64,000 nt of DNA, taken from Eggerthella sinensis. Its GTDB lineage: Bacteria; Actinomycetota; Coriobacteriia; Coriobacteriales; Eggerthellaceae. Location: assembly GCF_003339815.1 (NCBI RefSeq), contig NZ_PPTT01000009.1, positions 1-64,000 of the forward strand, written 5' to 3'. Under the pieces are notes generated by a model, which had not been told where the DNA came from, ran no database searches, and saw nothing but the letters and a program-made list of their open reading frames with translations. Positions 16,083-25,267 of the stretch are shown piece after piece. The position numbers and the translations under genes are program-made. Position 1 is the first letter of the stretch, and each line of letters begins with the position of its first letter.

Positions 16083-17182
16083 CTAGAACTCCTCTTCTTC
16101 GAGGTTTGCCAGCGAAGAGACGGCCTGATCAACGTATTGTCTGGTGGCGTAGCTGCTCAGGTCGATGAAAAGCGTGCCGCCCGCAAGCGACAGCGGCGGG
16201 CCGGAGCGAAGGCCGTGCCGTCGGCACCGTCCGCCCCCGGCTCGCCCTTGGGGCCCTGCGGCCCGCGCAGATCGGCCGAGCTCGCGCCCGATGCGCTCGT
16301 CACGGTCAGCACCGAACCGTCCCAAGAGTGCGTGCAGGAAACGCCGTCGGCGCCGTCCGCGCCCGGATCGCCCTTGGGGCCCTGCGGTCCCCGCTCGCCG
16401 GCCTCGCCCTTCTCGCCTCGCGGTCCCTGCTCGCCCGCCTCGCCCTGCGGACCCGTCTCGCCCGCGTCGCCCTTGGGCCCCTGCAGCACCGTCGCGGTCG
16501 TGGTGCCGCTCGCGTCGGTCACGGTGAGGATCGCGGCGTCCCCGTACTGGGACACAGAGGCGGACGGGCTCGCGCCATCGCGCCCGTCCTTGCCGTCCGC
16601 GCCATCGACGCCGTCGCGCCCGTCGAATTCGCCGTTCTCGGCCGCAGCCCGCACATCGGCCTCGGCCTGGCTCGCGCTCGCGGCTGCCTCGTTCGCCGCG
16701 GCCGCGGCCGCATTGGCCTCGTCGGCAGCCTCGTGCGAGAGCTTGGCGGCCTCCTCGTACTTCTTGATGGCCTCCAAGAACAGCGTGAAGCCGTCTTCCG
16801 ATTCGACGCCGCCCACCAGCACCGGCTCCACCCGGATCACGAAGGCCCGCGTCGAGATGGAGCGGTCGTCCCAGCTCACCATGCATTGGGCGTCAACCGT
16901 CCCGGCGACCTCCTGCAGCGCCGCCGGATAGAACACGCGAAACGACCCCGCGGCTGCGTCCACGGCCGCAAACGGCTCGCATCCCCGCTTGCCGGTGGCG
17001 CGATGCCGCCATATCAGGTACACGGCGGCGTCCGTCAGGTCGAGCGCCGCGCCGTTCTGCTTCATGGCAAGGGAGATTCCCCGCCCGTCGGCATCGGCCG
17101 GCGAGGCCGCGAAGCAGTCGGAAAAGTAGTCGTCTCCCGCATTCCAGACGATCTCGTGCAGCCCGTAATCGTCGAGCCCCAT
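16083..17182 (-). pseudogene. BppU-type fibre with collagen-like repeats, frameshifted
   Basis: Starts at the ATG at 17182 ([20 protein letters not shown]), which has AGGAGG 6 nt upstream. The N-terminal about 110 residues resemble the BppU/baseplate upper-protein attachment domain. Then come an alanine-rich coiled-coil (about 140-175) and collagen-like Gly-X-Y blocks ([20 protein letters not shown], and again later). Near 16205 one base is missing: the frame ends as ...[11 protein letters not shown], while the next frame continues [19 protein letters not shown] to a stop at 16083. Only the last about 40 residues, probably the trimer tip, are lost. The gene order Tal-BppU-like-fibre is usual. 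Confidence 0.75.
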
Positions 17183-17203
17183 CCCGTGCCTCCTCTTCAA
17201 GGA

Positions 17204-18424
17204 TCAGAAGTCCAACTCCGCAAGCTCGTCCAGATCGTCGATGGCCGTCGTCACGCTCTGCGCCACGAACGACGTGGACGCCGCCGTGCTCAGGTTGCCG
17301 TCGATGCCCGCTACGTCGTCCTGCAGCGCGGCCACGTCGGCGGCAACCGTGCTCAGCGAGGCGTAGTCGGCGGGCTGCGCGCACCCGACGGTCACGCGGC
17401 ACGATACGGCATCCCCGAACGTCCTCACGCGCCGCACCACGCGCGCCCGCAGCCTCCACTCGGGCTCCCGGCTCGCGTCCACGACGGCCACCTCGTCGCC
17501 CAGCCCGGCCTCGGAGCCGTCGAGCGCCGAAGCCTCCACCTCGTAGCTCACCTTGGGCCGAACGGCATCCGCGAGAGCGCGCTTGGTCAGCGCCAGCAGC
17601 AGCATGGGATCGGTGCAGTCGGGGAACGTCACCTGGCCGAAAGCATGCACCTTGGCCGTCCTGTCCGCGTTCCAGCGCCCCCACGCCTCGCGGGCGTCCT
17701 CGTCGGCCACGTAGTTCGCCCCGCCGTTCACCTTCCCGAAGGTCAGCTTGCGGCGGTAGCCCGGCAGGTAGCTTCCGCCCTCGTCGGTGAAGGGCAGCCC
17801 CGCCCCGTAGCCGTAGAGTGCGGTATGCACCTCGTCCTCCAGCACGGTTTTCGTGCACCCGGTCAGGTTCTTTCCGTAGTTCAAACGAAGCCCGCGCCAT
17901 TCCCCGAGCTTGCGCACCAGGTTGACCCTGCGCTCGGAGACGCGCGCCCCGTCTACCGAGATCGAGGCCGAGACCTCGCCGCCGAACACGTCGGCCACCT
18001 TGCGCAGGGCCGCAAGGGCGTTCATGTGATAGAGCAGGCAAGAACCCAAGCCCGATCCCGCCACCTCCCCCGCAGACCATCGAGTGACGGCCAGCACGGA
18101 CGCGAGCGCCTGCGCGGCAGTCTTGCCGGCGATCCGCGTATCCTCGATATAGTCGTCCAGCAGCTCGCAAAGCGAGGACTCCGCGTATACCGAGCAGGGG
18201 CCCTCGAGGGGCTCGTCGGTGCGCGCGACCACGTGCTCGCGCCACGCGTCGCCGTCGAGCCACAGCAGCCGGTCGCCCTTCGCGGGGACCTCGCGCGAGG
18301 CGAACTCGAGGGTGTCCTCGCCGTTCAGCTCTTCGGTGTGCACCAGCTCCCCGGCCACGGGCAGGATCCCGACGCGCCCGTCGAACCGGTCGAACCAGTA
18401 GAGCACCGGGACTGCGCCGGCCAT
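17204..18424 (-). CDS. Tail-associated baseplate protein (Tal/phage minor structural)
   Basis: A 406-residue protein whose N-terminus (VPVLYWFDRFDGRVGILPVAGELVHTEELNGEDTLEF) matches the phage minor structural/prophage tail-endopeptidase N-terminal domain that binds Dit. The C-terminus ends in a short heptad helix (LSTVAADVAALQDDV...ELAELDF), a common attachment to the following fibre. It lacks the long peptidase extension of larger Tal proteins. Its ATG follows the Dit stop directly (TAG then ATG). Intact, unlike several neighbours. Confidence 0.75.
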   Translation of the reverse strand: MAGAVPVLYWFDRFDGRVGILPVAGELVHTEELNGEDTLEFASREVPAKGDRLLWLDGDAWREHVVARTDEPLEGPCSVYAESSLCELLDDYIEDTRIAGKTAAQALASVLAVTRWSAGEVAGSGLGSCLLYHMNALAALRKVADVFGGEVSASISVDGARVSERRVNLVRKLGEWRGLRLNYGKNLTGCTKTVLEDEVHTALYGYGAGLPFTDEGGSYLPGYRRKLTFGKVNGGANYVADEDAREAWGRWNADRTAKVHAFGQVTFPDCTDPMLLLALTKRALADAVRPKVSYEVEASALDGSEAGLGDEVAVVDASREPEWRLRARVVRRVRTFGDAVSCRVTVGCAQPADYASLSTVAADVAALQDDVAGIDGNLSTAASTSFVAQSVTTAIDDLDELAELDF

Positions 18425-19144
18425 CTAGAGCCACCTTTCAACGAACCGGGTCTCAGCAGACGAGCAGCCCGTAAAGGCGAGCTCGTTGTATCCCGGACAA
18501 AGCGCGAAGAAGTCGCTGCCGAGCGCAACGGCGTCGCGGGCGTCCAGGCCGTCGACGCGCACGCTCCCGTCCGCGCAGTCGATCACCACGAACTCGCCGC
18601 CGGCGAAGGCGCGCTCCAGCCGAACGGCCTCGCCGGTCGCCCTGTTGGCGATCTGCAGTCCGCTCCCGGCCTCGACGACCGCATGGAACGCCGGGTCGGT
18701 GCACCAGGTGCCGCCCACCTCGAAGCCCGGCGCGCGCACGACGCGCTCCGCGCCGTAGGCCACCGGGTCGAACGCGGTGAACGTCACCTCGCATTCGCCG
18801 TCCTCGAACAGCTGCGTCCAATTCCCAGCGGACACCAGCAGCACGTCATGGTAGGTCAGCTCGGGCTCGTCGGGCAGGACCAGCGTCCCGCCGTGCGGCT
18901 GCACGAGCCACGCCCGCAGCCGGTGTCGCATCGAGGCCAGCCCGGCCACGCCGGGATCGAAGCCGGGATCCATGAGCAGGCACACCATGATGTCCTCGGG
19001 CGGCATCCACACGGAAGCGGGCACCGCACCCGGCCTCCCGGCCACGCGCATCGCCTCCACGGCCATCTCGTTGAGCGAGCGCCCCACCACCTGGGCGGAG
19101 CATATCTCGGAGAAGTCATGTCCGGCGTAGATGATCGAATTCAC
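18425..19144 (-). CDS. Distal tail protein (Dit)
   Basis: A 239-residue protein starting at the GTG at 19144 (MNSIIYAGHDFSEICSAQV). The opening, FxGxxxxDxCxA-like, and the middle WNRTLP-like region (NWTQLFEDGECEVTFTAFDPVAYG) match the siphovirus Dit/phage tail family, which forms the hub joining tail tube to Tal. The GTG overlaps the stop of an upstream reading frame (GTGA), evidence for coupling to a gene now reduced to a fragment. The next gene, Tal, begins right at its stop. Confidence 0.75.
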   Translation of the reverse strand: MNSIIYAGHDFSEICSAQVVGRSLNEMAVEAMRVAGRPGAVPASVWMPPEDIMVCLLMDPGFDPGVAGLASMRHRLRAWLVQPHGGTLVLPDEPELTYHDVLLVSAGNWTQLFEDGECEVTFTAFDPVAYGAERVVRAPGFEVGGTWCTDPAFHAVVEAGSGLQIANRATGEAVRLERAFAGGEFVVIDCADGSVRVDGLDARDAVALGSDFFALCPGYNELAFTGCSSAETRFVERWL

Positions 19145-19307
19145 AGCCGCCCCCTCGCACGCCCGTAGGCGTTCGCCTTTCGCTGCGCCTCGCGTGCGAG
19201 CGAATCGGCCGATCGCGCACGGCGCTGCCCGTCCCATGACAACGGCCGCTTCCTAGACGGTTCGAACCCGCGTCCGACTTCACGGCGTTCGCGTTTCGCA
19301 GTCCCGC
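19141..19307 (-). pseudogene. C-terminal remnant of a lost tail gene (tape measure?)
   Basis: The frame ending at 19141 is coupled to Dit by a GTGA overlap, yet no complete gene precedes it: the tail-completion gene ends at 19308. The remaining about 55 residues are basic and helical (SADSLAREAQRKANAYGRAR at the end). In siphoviruses the gene before Dit is the tape measure, so this is probably its C-terminus, left after a deletion that also removed the major tail protein. The identity is inferred from position only. Confidence 0.4.
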
Positions 19308-19694
19308 TCACAGTGACCTCACCACCGTCAGAACCACGTCGAAGGCCCATACGAAGCGCCCGGAGCCGTCACGCTCCTTGAACGACGGCGCCGTCGTGTC
19401 CAAGCCGACGATGCGCCAGCCGCCGTTCTCGGCGATGCCCTCCCACTGGCACGTACGGACCAGCCGCTCGCATGCGTCGGCGTCGGCTTCGGCCTCGGCG
19501 GGCGCCTCGCGCACCACCAGCACCGCAACGGTTACCGTGCCACGCTCCGAATCCTCGGAACGGACGCGACGCTCGAACGCCCCTTCGCGCAGCACGATGG
19601 GCTGCCCGTCCTCCAACGCCGACGGAGCCTTTGCGAAGTAGCTTGCGAACTCGCCTTCTAGCAGGGCTTTCGCAACCAAGAAGGATAGCTGCAT
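19308..19694 (-). CDS. Tail completion/terminator-like protein
   Basis: A 128-residue protein starting MQLSFLVAKALLEGEFASYF at the ATG at 19694, 5 nt beyond the preceding stop. It has the length and mixed alpha/beta look (FVWAFDVVLTVVRSL at the end) of phage tail-terminator or gp17-like proteins, which in this gene order cap the tail tube. The assignment rests mainly on position after two connector genes. The next expected genes, major tail protein and tape measure, are missing. Confidence 0.5.
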   Translation of the reverse strand: MQLSFLVAKALLEGEFASYFAKAPSALEDGQPIVLREGAFERRVRSEDSERGTVTVAVLVVREAPAEAEADADACERLVRTCQWEGIAENGGWRIVGLDTTAPSFKERDGSGRFVWAFDVVLTVVRSL

Positions 19695-19699
19695 ATGCC

Positions 19700-20026
19700 T
19701 TACCTCACTTTCAGCTCCCAGTGGTGGACCCGTCCGAACAGGTCTTCGCACGGATGGCATTCCACCACGTAGTACGAATGCCCGCGTATGATCACGCGCG
19801 ATCCCGCCGCCACCTCGAACGCCCCAGCGGAGTTCACGGCGTCCACGTACACCGTCCCCGCGCCCGCATCGGCGCTGCGGTGCGCGTCGCCCGAGGCGGA
19901 CTGCCTCCGGTCGAACCGCACGCCGGCGATCACGACGGGCTCGCCGAGCGCGCCGTCAGGCAACGGAGCGCGCACGGCCATCGCATCGGGCAGGGCGGTT
20001 CGGGGTATGGGCTTGAACAGCCGCAT
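19700..20026 (-). CDS. Head-tail connector (gp16-like / minor capsid)
   Basis: A 108-residue protein whose ATG overlaps the preceding stop (TGATG). It is beta-rich, with GTVYVDAVNSAGAFEVAAGS and HSYYVVECHPCEDLFGRVHH near the C-terminus, a pattern seen in small phage head-completion proteins. Position second after the capsid supports a head-closure role. No motif is decisive. Confidence 0.5.
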   Translation of the reverse strand: MRLFKPIPRTALPDAMAVRAPLPDGALGEPVVIAGVRFDRRQSASGDAHRSADAGAGTVYVDAVNSAGAFEVAAGSRVIIRGHSYYVVECHPCEDLFGRVHHWELKVR

Positions 20027-20358
20027 CAGCGCACCCCGCTAAAGGCTATGCCGCAAGGCCCGAGCTCCCTCAGCGCCGCCTGCGTGGCCAGTTCCTCGCC
20101 GGTCGTGCCCTTGTTCTCGTAGTTCCGCACGGTGAAACCGCCTATCGTGTAGCCGCCCACCTCGCCCGCGCCGCACTCGGCGAACGCCTCGCAGGCGGCG
20201 CACACGGCCCGCTTGTATGCGTTGCAGTTCGTCTTGGCACCCTTCGCGGCGCACAGCCACGACACATGCGACTCCGCCAATCCGACGGATGCGCAGAAGG
20301 CGGCCTCCGAAAGGCCGCCCCCGTACGTCTGCGAATAGTATTCGTAGGTGACGCCCAT
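20026..20358 (-). CDS. Head-tail connector (gp15-like)
   Basis: A 110-residue protein starting directly after the capsid stop. The N-terminus (TYEYYSQTYGGGLSEAAFCASVGLAESHVSWLC) looks like the helical gp6/gp15 connector family, where an F-x-x-Y start and helix bundle build the ring under the portal. It has an unusual six cysteines. Translational overlap with the next gene shows one head-tail operon. Confidence 0.5.
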   Translation of the reverse strand: MGVTYEYYSQTYGGGLSEAAFCASVGLAESHVSWLCAAKGAKTNCNAYKRAVCAACEAFAECGAGEVGGYTIGGFTVRNYENKGTTGEELATQAALRELGPCGIAFSGVR

Positions 20359-20360
20359 GG

Positions 20361-21244
20361 CTACGCCGTCGGAACGGCGCTCACGTGCACGCCGTCGAGC
20401 TTGTTGTCGAACAGCTCCACGATCCCGTACTTGCGGTACTTCACGAGGTAACTGTCAAGGCTCTCCAATTCGTCGGGAGCGAACACCTTCGACGCGACGT
20501 GCTTGTCGAACTTGATCACGGCGCTCTTCTCAACCACCATGAAGTTGATGTCGGCGCCGGCCGAGGCCTTCTTGTAGCCGAACTGGTCCGAGTCGCCGGA
20601 GAGCAGGTCGATCTTGGTGTAGAAGCGCACCTGCGGCACCTCCACGATGCCGGCGAAGCGCTCGAGCACGCGGTTGGAGCGCGCAGGGTTCGCCAGGCTG
20701 AAGTCGTCGAGCACTCCTTTGAGCGTCGGCGTGATGAACAGGTAGCGCGAGCCGGGGGTCACCTGCGCCTCGTCCATCGCGGAGGTCAGCTCGCGCAGCT
20801 GCGCCAGCACGTCGCCTGCCTCGCGGCCGAGAGGTCCTCTTCGTCCACCTTCACGCCAGCGTGGCTTGCGATGGAGGCGAAAGCGAATGCGTCAGCTTCC
20901 GGGGCAACCTGGGTGCGCTGCAGCTCGCTTCCCGCCTCCACGAAGCAGTCCAGAACTCCCGCCTCCTCGACGTCCATCACGTCGGCCAAAAGGCGGATCC
21001 CGCGATCATAGTTGAATTTCTTGGTCTCGAACTCGTAGGTGATCGCGCCTGTCTTGTAGCCCTCGTTGCGCGTGTAGTTCCCGAGCCCCGACACCGAGAT
21101 CTTCGGGATCATGATCTCGCGCGCGTTGCGCCCGGCGCGCACCAACCGGCGGCCGGAAGCGAGCACGCTGCTCATGCTCGCGCGCTGGTACACCTCGTCG
21201 AGGACGGTGGTGTAGTTCTTCACGAAGTCGATGCTGTTCGGCAT
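20361..21244 (-). pseudogene. Major capsid protein, frameshifted
   Basis: The first frame starts MPNSIDFVKNYTTVLDEVYQ and includes GLGNYTRNEGYKTGAITYEF and RGIRLLADVMDVEEAGVL. This is characteristic of an HK97-fold coat protein of gut Gram-positive siphoviruses. At about 20826-20832 the frame changes: ...EEDLSAARQATCW runs to a stop, while the next frame continues EAGDVLAQLRELTSAMDEAQ to the real C-terminus. One missing base (a GCCGGC-like site reduced to GCCGC) explains it. Restored length is 294 residues. The frameshift would prevent capsid assembly. It follows the scaffold gene by 25 nt. Confidence 0.85.
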
Positions 21245-21269
21245 GAATGCTCCCTCTTTCCCGTTGTCG

Positions 21270-21773
21270 CTACTCGTTGGCCTTATCGTCGTCGGAGAGC
21301 CCGGCGATATCCCGCCAGCGCTTCATGGTCTTGCCCTCGTCAGACGCCGCCCCGGCGTTCGGCAGGCCCGTCTTGCCGACGGGGCCCTCGACGGCCGCGT
21401 GCTTCGCGAACAGCCAGGGCTCCGCCTCGCGCATCTTCTCGACGTCGCCGTCGTAGTCGGCCAGCACCGCCCGCGCCGCCTTGACGTTCCTGCAGCCCGC
21501 GAGCTCAAGCGAGAAGTCGATGCGCTCGTCGGCGCTCTGCCGCTTCAGGTCGTCGATCTCCCCGCGAAGCGCCTCTGCCGCCTCGGCGGTCTTAGCCGCT
21601 TCAGCGATCTGCGCCTCCAACTCGGCTATGCGCCCATCACGCTCTGCGATCTGCGCCTCGTAGCCGCCGCCTTCCTCGCCTACTTGCGGCGGCGCTTCCT
21701 GCTCGCGCCCCTCGCCGCCCTGCTCCTGCGCGCCTTGCGCTGCTTCCTGCGCGCCATCGACCTCACCGTCCAT
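21270..21773 (-). CDS. Phage scaffold protein (GP20 family)
   Basis: A 167-residue scaffold. A Gln/Glu-rich start (MDGEVDGAQEAAQGAQEQGG) leads to a long coiled-coil (about 38-80, YEAQIAERDGRIAELEAQIA), then the GP20 core with FSLELAGCRNVKAARAVLAD and DYDGDVEKMREAEPW. It directs capsid assembly and is then lost. I chose the ATG at 21773 because GAGGAAAGG lies upstream. It now begins just after a hairpin and the foreign island, so it is cut off from the portal/terminase promoter. Confidence 0.8.
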   Translation of the reverse strand: MDGEVDGAQEAAQGAQEQGGEGREQEAPPQVGEEGGGYEAQIAERDGRIAELEAQIAEAAKTAEAAEALRGEIDDLKRQSADERIDFSLELAGCRNVKAARAVLADYDGDVEKMREAEPWLFAKHAAVEGPVGKTGLPNAGAASDEGKTMKRWRDIAGLSDDDKANE

Positions 21774-21813
21774 GCGAACCGCCTTTCCTCGACGGGGCGG
21801 CCGCATAAGAAGG

Positions 21814-21847
21814 CAGCCCCTCAACCTGCTAAGAGGTTAAGGGGCTG
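21814..21847. terminator. 14-bp hairpin at the left edge of the island
   Basis: CAGCCCCTCAACCT / AGGTTAAGGGGCTG pair with one mismatch around a 6-nt loop. The hairpin sits between the island and the scaffold gene, so it could stop island transcripts entering the capsid genes. No U-run follows. Confidence 0.55.
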
Positions 21848-22119
21848 TCACAAAGTAATCTGGTTTACATCTAGCGAGAAGACTTCGGTCATATGTACGC
21901 GGGATTTTGAAAAGATGTCATCGAGCAAGCTTTTCTTTTCGTCATAGTTCTCGATTTCGATGGCAATCTCTCACTGCAGACCCACTACATTGAGTAACCA
22001 TTGCGTTCAAGCTGGTGCATACGCCGCTCGAATTGATCGGTCTGCGTCTTCCCAATCTTAATGAGACAAGAAATGACAGTCGTCATCACTCAAATGACGC
22101 CCTTAACATAATCCCTCAT
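21848..22119 (-). pseudogene. Degraded small gene at the island edge
   Basis: Three short AT-rich reading segments follow the res gene on the same strand: MRDYVKGVI, then MTTVISCLIKIGKTQTDQFE... (21985-22086), then EIAIEIENYDEKKSLLDDIF ending ...SLDVNQITL at 21848. Stops and a frame change separate them. Codon use and GC match the island, not the phage. They may be one broken gene of about 90 residues, or only the central 33-residue ORF may be real. No family is recognised. The remainder of the gap between res and scaffold holds nothing else. Confidence 0.3.
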
Positions 22120-22123
22120 CGTC

Positions 22124-25100
22124 CTATTCCATGTTGCCGATCAACCCGAGTAGTTCGTCGTATGTAGCAACCTGATGGTATCTCACGCCTTCGGTACTCA
22201 TCTCATTGAAGAGCTTCTTCGCGCAGGCGATCTTTGAGTTCTCGACCACGTCAAGCTGCATGGTGTCCATGGACCCTTTGGTCTCAGCGATGAAGAACAC
22301 GTGCCGCACGGCACCTTTGTTGAATGCGATGGCCCAGTCGGGCGCATAATCCCCAACAGGCGTGGGAATCTTGAAACCACGAGGCAGGCGTGCGTACACG
22401 CAGACTTCAGCTGCCTCATCCATGTCCTTGGCGAAGTCGTGCTCAATAGCCGAGTCAAACACCACGTAATCCTGGATGTTCTTAACGGCCTCGTAAACGC
22501 GGCTCATGTTCTCAGGCATATGCTCGGTGAAGATGCCTTCGTCGTAGGTGTCCTCGAGGGTGTGGTACTCGATATGATCCACGATCATCGTAGCCTTCTC
22601 GGCGACGATAGCCCTCGCCACCTTGGCAATGAACTCTTCGGGGTTGCGCTTGAACATGGCAAACTTGAGCGGGCTTATGCCTTTCAAGATGGAAGTCGCG
22701 CTCCTGCGCGTTATTGCTGCACCTTGGGCAATCTCGCCCACGAGGTCATAGGTCACGCTCGAACCGGGTAAAGCGTCCAACTCAACGGTCTCACTCTTCA
22801 CGTTGCCGAACTGTTCGCGGCTCGTTATGGACTCGCGCGTCGCCTGAGTTTTCTGGCTACCCGTGGTCAGCGTGTAGGAGAGCGTGCTCACGAACAGTTT
22901 CTCATCAATATGCGCGATGGCCTTCCAGCGAAGCTCCTCGGCGTCGAAACTCACCGTGTAGGCGTGCTTGTGATTGATGTGAGCCCAAAGCTCCTGAAAC
23001 TCCTTCTTGTGGAAGTTCGCGTTGAGCTTGTTGATCGCTATCTTCTGTTCGTGACCATCCGTAATATAACCGTCGAGTGCATGAGAATCGTAGACACTCT
23101 GGACAATTTTTCCAATGTGTTCGACATAGGGCCTGAGGTTCTCTGGAAGCTTGTCCATGGCATATTCGATAAAACCGCCGGACCTAAATGTGGCCGTGGG
23201 GCGCCCGTCCATGTCGATAAAGTTGCCAGCGATGAGCGCGTAGGTGATCTTTCGAGCATCGTCGTTCGATAACGTGATTGTTGTGCCCTCTGGATTCTCT
23301 ATAATCTTGCCAGCAAAAAGCGCGTCGGTGACGATGGTCGGACGCTCGCGCAGACCCTGCTTGATGTCCTTCTGTAGTGCATCCACGAAGCTCGCGTAGC
23401 TCTCGGATGCGATGACGGTCAAGACGTTCACACGGTGAACCTCGCCTTCACCAAGCGCCTCGAGGTCCTGCCGGTTGCCGAAGGTGTCCACGCACAGGCG
23501 GAGTCCCCGTCCTACCTCTTGGCGCTTACTCACCTCGTTGTCGGAGTGCTTCAGCGTACAGATCTGGAAGATGTTGGGGTTGTCCCAGCCCTCGCGCAGC
23601 GCAGAGTGGCTGAAGATGAAGCGTACATGCTCCTCGAAACTGAGCAGCCGCTCCTTGTCGCGCAGGATCAGGTCGTAGGCGCGGCGGGCATCGTCGTCGT
23701 TCAGGCCGATGCCGTCCTCGCGCTCGGCCTTCTTCTCCTTCTTCGACTCGACCGGATTACCCTTCTTGTCGATCGAGAAGTAACCCTCGTTGGTCTCGTG
23801 GGCCCCGATGCCGCACAGGTAGGCCGTGTATTCATCCTCGATGCGCCCGTTCAAAAATTCGGCAACGGCGGCCTTGTACTCCTCCTCGAATAACTTGCGA
23901 TAGCCAATGGTCTCATCTCTGTCCGGGTTGGCTACATTGCGGTACTTGGCCACCTCGTCGATGAAAAAGAGTGAGAGGCACTTGATACCCCGGAAGAAGA
24001 GAGCGGACTCCTTCTGCAAGTGCGATTTGATAGTCTCGCGAATCTGGATTCGCCGTATATCGTCCTCAGTCGAGTCGCCCACGACCTCGCCTTTGTTCAC
24101 GACCACTTCGTTGAGAAATCGTACGTAGCCCAACTGCCCGTTCTGATCGGGAACGATGCCGTCCGGGGCAATCTGGTAGCCCTCGCGGTAGGCCTCCATC
24201 TCGCCGGATGCGGGGTAGATATCGTCTCCCACACCGAAGCGGCCATGAGCGATTACCACCTTGCCGCCTGCAGTCAGCCTGCGATATTCAATCAAGGCTA
24301 CGGGCGCCTTGTTCCTGCTCACCACGATGTCGCGAAGATACAGGTAGCCGTGCGTGCCGCGGATGTTCTTCAGCTCAAAGCCTTTCACCTCGATGCGCTT
24401 CACCAGGCGCTGGTTGAAGGCATCGAGCGCATCCAGCACATACACAGTGTTGTGGCGCACGCGATGGGTTGCGGAGTAGTTCAGGCAGAAGAGCGGGTTG
24501 AACTGCTTGATGCCGTTCTGAGTCGCCTTTCCGCCCATCTTCTGCGGCTCGTCCTGGATAATAATGGGCCGGTTCGCAGCGATAACGTCGATTGGCCTAC
24601 GGCTGCCGAACTCGTCGCGCTCATCGAAGATGATGCGAGCCTGTTTGTTGTTCGTCCCCTCCTTCATGGACGTGTTGAAAGCCTGCATGTTGATGATCAT
24701 CGCGCAGATGTCAGGGCTCTCGGAATAGCGATCGAGCTCGGTCAGATTGTCAGAATCGTATATAAAGGACTCGATTTTCTTGCCATACTGCTCGAAGAAG
24801 TGCTGCTCGGTATTCTGCAGGCTCTTATTCACGCCCTCGCGTATAGCGATTCCGGGCACCACGATGATAAACTTGGTCCAACCATAGGTACGGTTAAGCT
24901 CATACATAGTCTTGGTGTAGACATAGGTCTTCCCGGTGCCCGTCTCCATCTCTATATCAAGCTGACATGCGCCTTGACTTGCGGACAGCTCCGATGATTC
25001 GCTAATGCCGTTTGCGCGTTGCACGCGGTGGATGTTATCTAGGAGTTGAGTAGCTGAAAGCTGCACCGGGGCATTCGTGTATCCCTCATCAGAAAGCATA

Positions 25101-25258
25101 GCCTGATAGAGCATGTCTTCCATGCCCTTGCGAATGACGGCTTTGCCCTTATCGCGCAGATACGTGAAGGCGTCTTGCTTAGGTTGTCCCTGAAAAACAG
25201 ATACGACAGCCAAAGCAGCATCCTCTTGGTAACGTTGTTTCTTGAACTTGAATTCCAT
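22124..25258 (-). CDS. res: Type III-like restriction endonuclease subunit Res
   Basis: A 1044-residue DEAD-like helicase-nuclease. Motif I EMETGTGKT (107-111), motif II DEPQ (about 236), motif VI QEVGRGLRLCV (about 600), and a C-terminal PD-(D/E)XK-type site with APDWA (about 972) and ETKGS (about 988). In type III restriction the ATPase lets Mod-Res complexes communicate along DNA between unmodified sites, after which this nuclease cuts. The gene is complete and intact, 9 nt after mod. The family length (about 900-1050) fits. Confidence 0.9.
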   Translation of the reverse strand: MEFKFKKQRYQEDAALAVVSVFQGQPKQDAFTYLRDKGKAVIRKGMEDMLYQAMLSDEGYTNAPVQLSATQLLDNIHRVQRANGISESSELSASQGACQLDIEMETGTGKTYVYTKTMYELNRTYGWTKFIIVVPGIAIREGVNKSLQNTEQHFFEQYGKKIESFIYDSDNLTELDRYSESPDICAMIINMQAFNTSMKEGTNNKQARIIFDERDEFGSRRPIDVIAANRPIIIQDEPQKMGGKATQNGIKQFNPLFCLNYSATHRVRHNTVYVLDALDAFNQRLVKRIEVKGFELKNIRGTHGYLYLRDIVVSRNKAPVALIEYRRLTAGGKVVIAHGRFGVGDDIYPASGEMEAYREGYQIAPDGIVPDQNGQLGYVRFLNEVVVNKGEVVGDSTEDDIRRIQIRETIKSHLQKESALFFRGIKCLSLFFIDEVAKYRNVANPDRDETIGYRKLFEEEYKAAVAEFLNGRIEDEYTAYLCGIGAHETNEGYFSIDKKGNPVESKKEKKAEREDGIGLNDDDARRAYDLILRDKERLLSFEEHVRFIFSHSALREGWDNPNIFQICTLKHSDNEVSKRQEVGRGLRLCVDTFGNRQDLEALGEGEVHRVNVLTVIASESYASFVDALQKDIKQGLRERPTIVTDALFAGKIIENPEGTTITLSNDDARKITYALIAGNFIDMDGRPTATFRSGGFIEYAMDKLPENLRPYVEHIGKIVQSVYDSHALDGYITDGHEQKIAINKLNANFHKKEFQELWAHINHKHAYTVSFDAEELRWKAIAHIDEKLFVSTLSYTLTTGSQKTQATRESITSREQFGNVKSETVELDALPGSSVTYDLVGEIAQGAAITRRSATSILKGISPLKFAMFKRNPEEFIAKVARAIVAEKATMIVDHIEYHTLEDTYDEGIFTEHMPENMSRVYEAVKNIQDYVVFDSAIEHDFAKDMDEAAEVCVYARLPRGFKIPTPVGDYAPDWAIAFNKGAVRHVFFIAETKGSMDTMQLDVVENSKIACAKKLFNEMSTEGVRYHQVATYDELLGLIGNME

Positions 25259-25267
25259 GTCTACCGC

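Noticed and set aside
20815-20840. Programmed ribosomal frameshift in the capsid gene
   Set aside because: No heptanucleotide slippery site or downstream structure was seen, and similar single-base losses occur in two other late genes.
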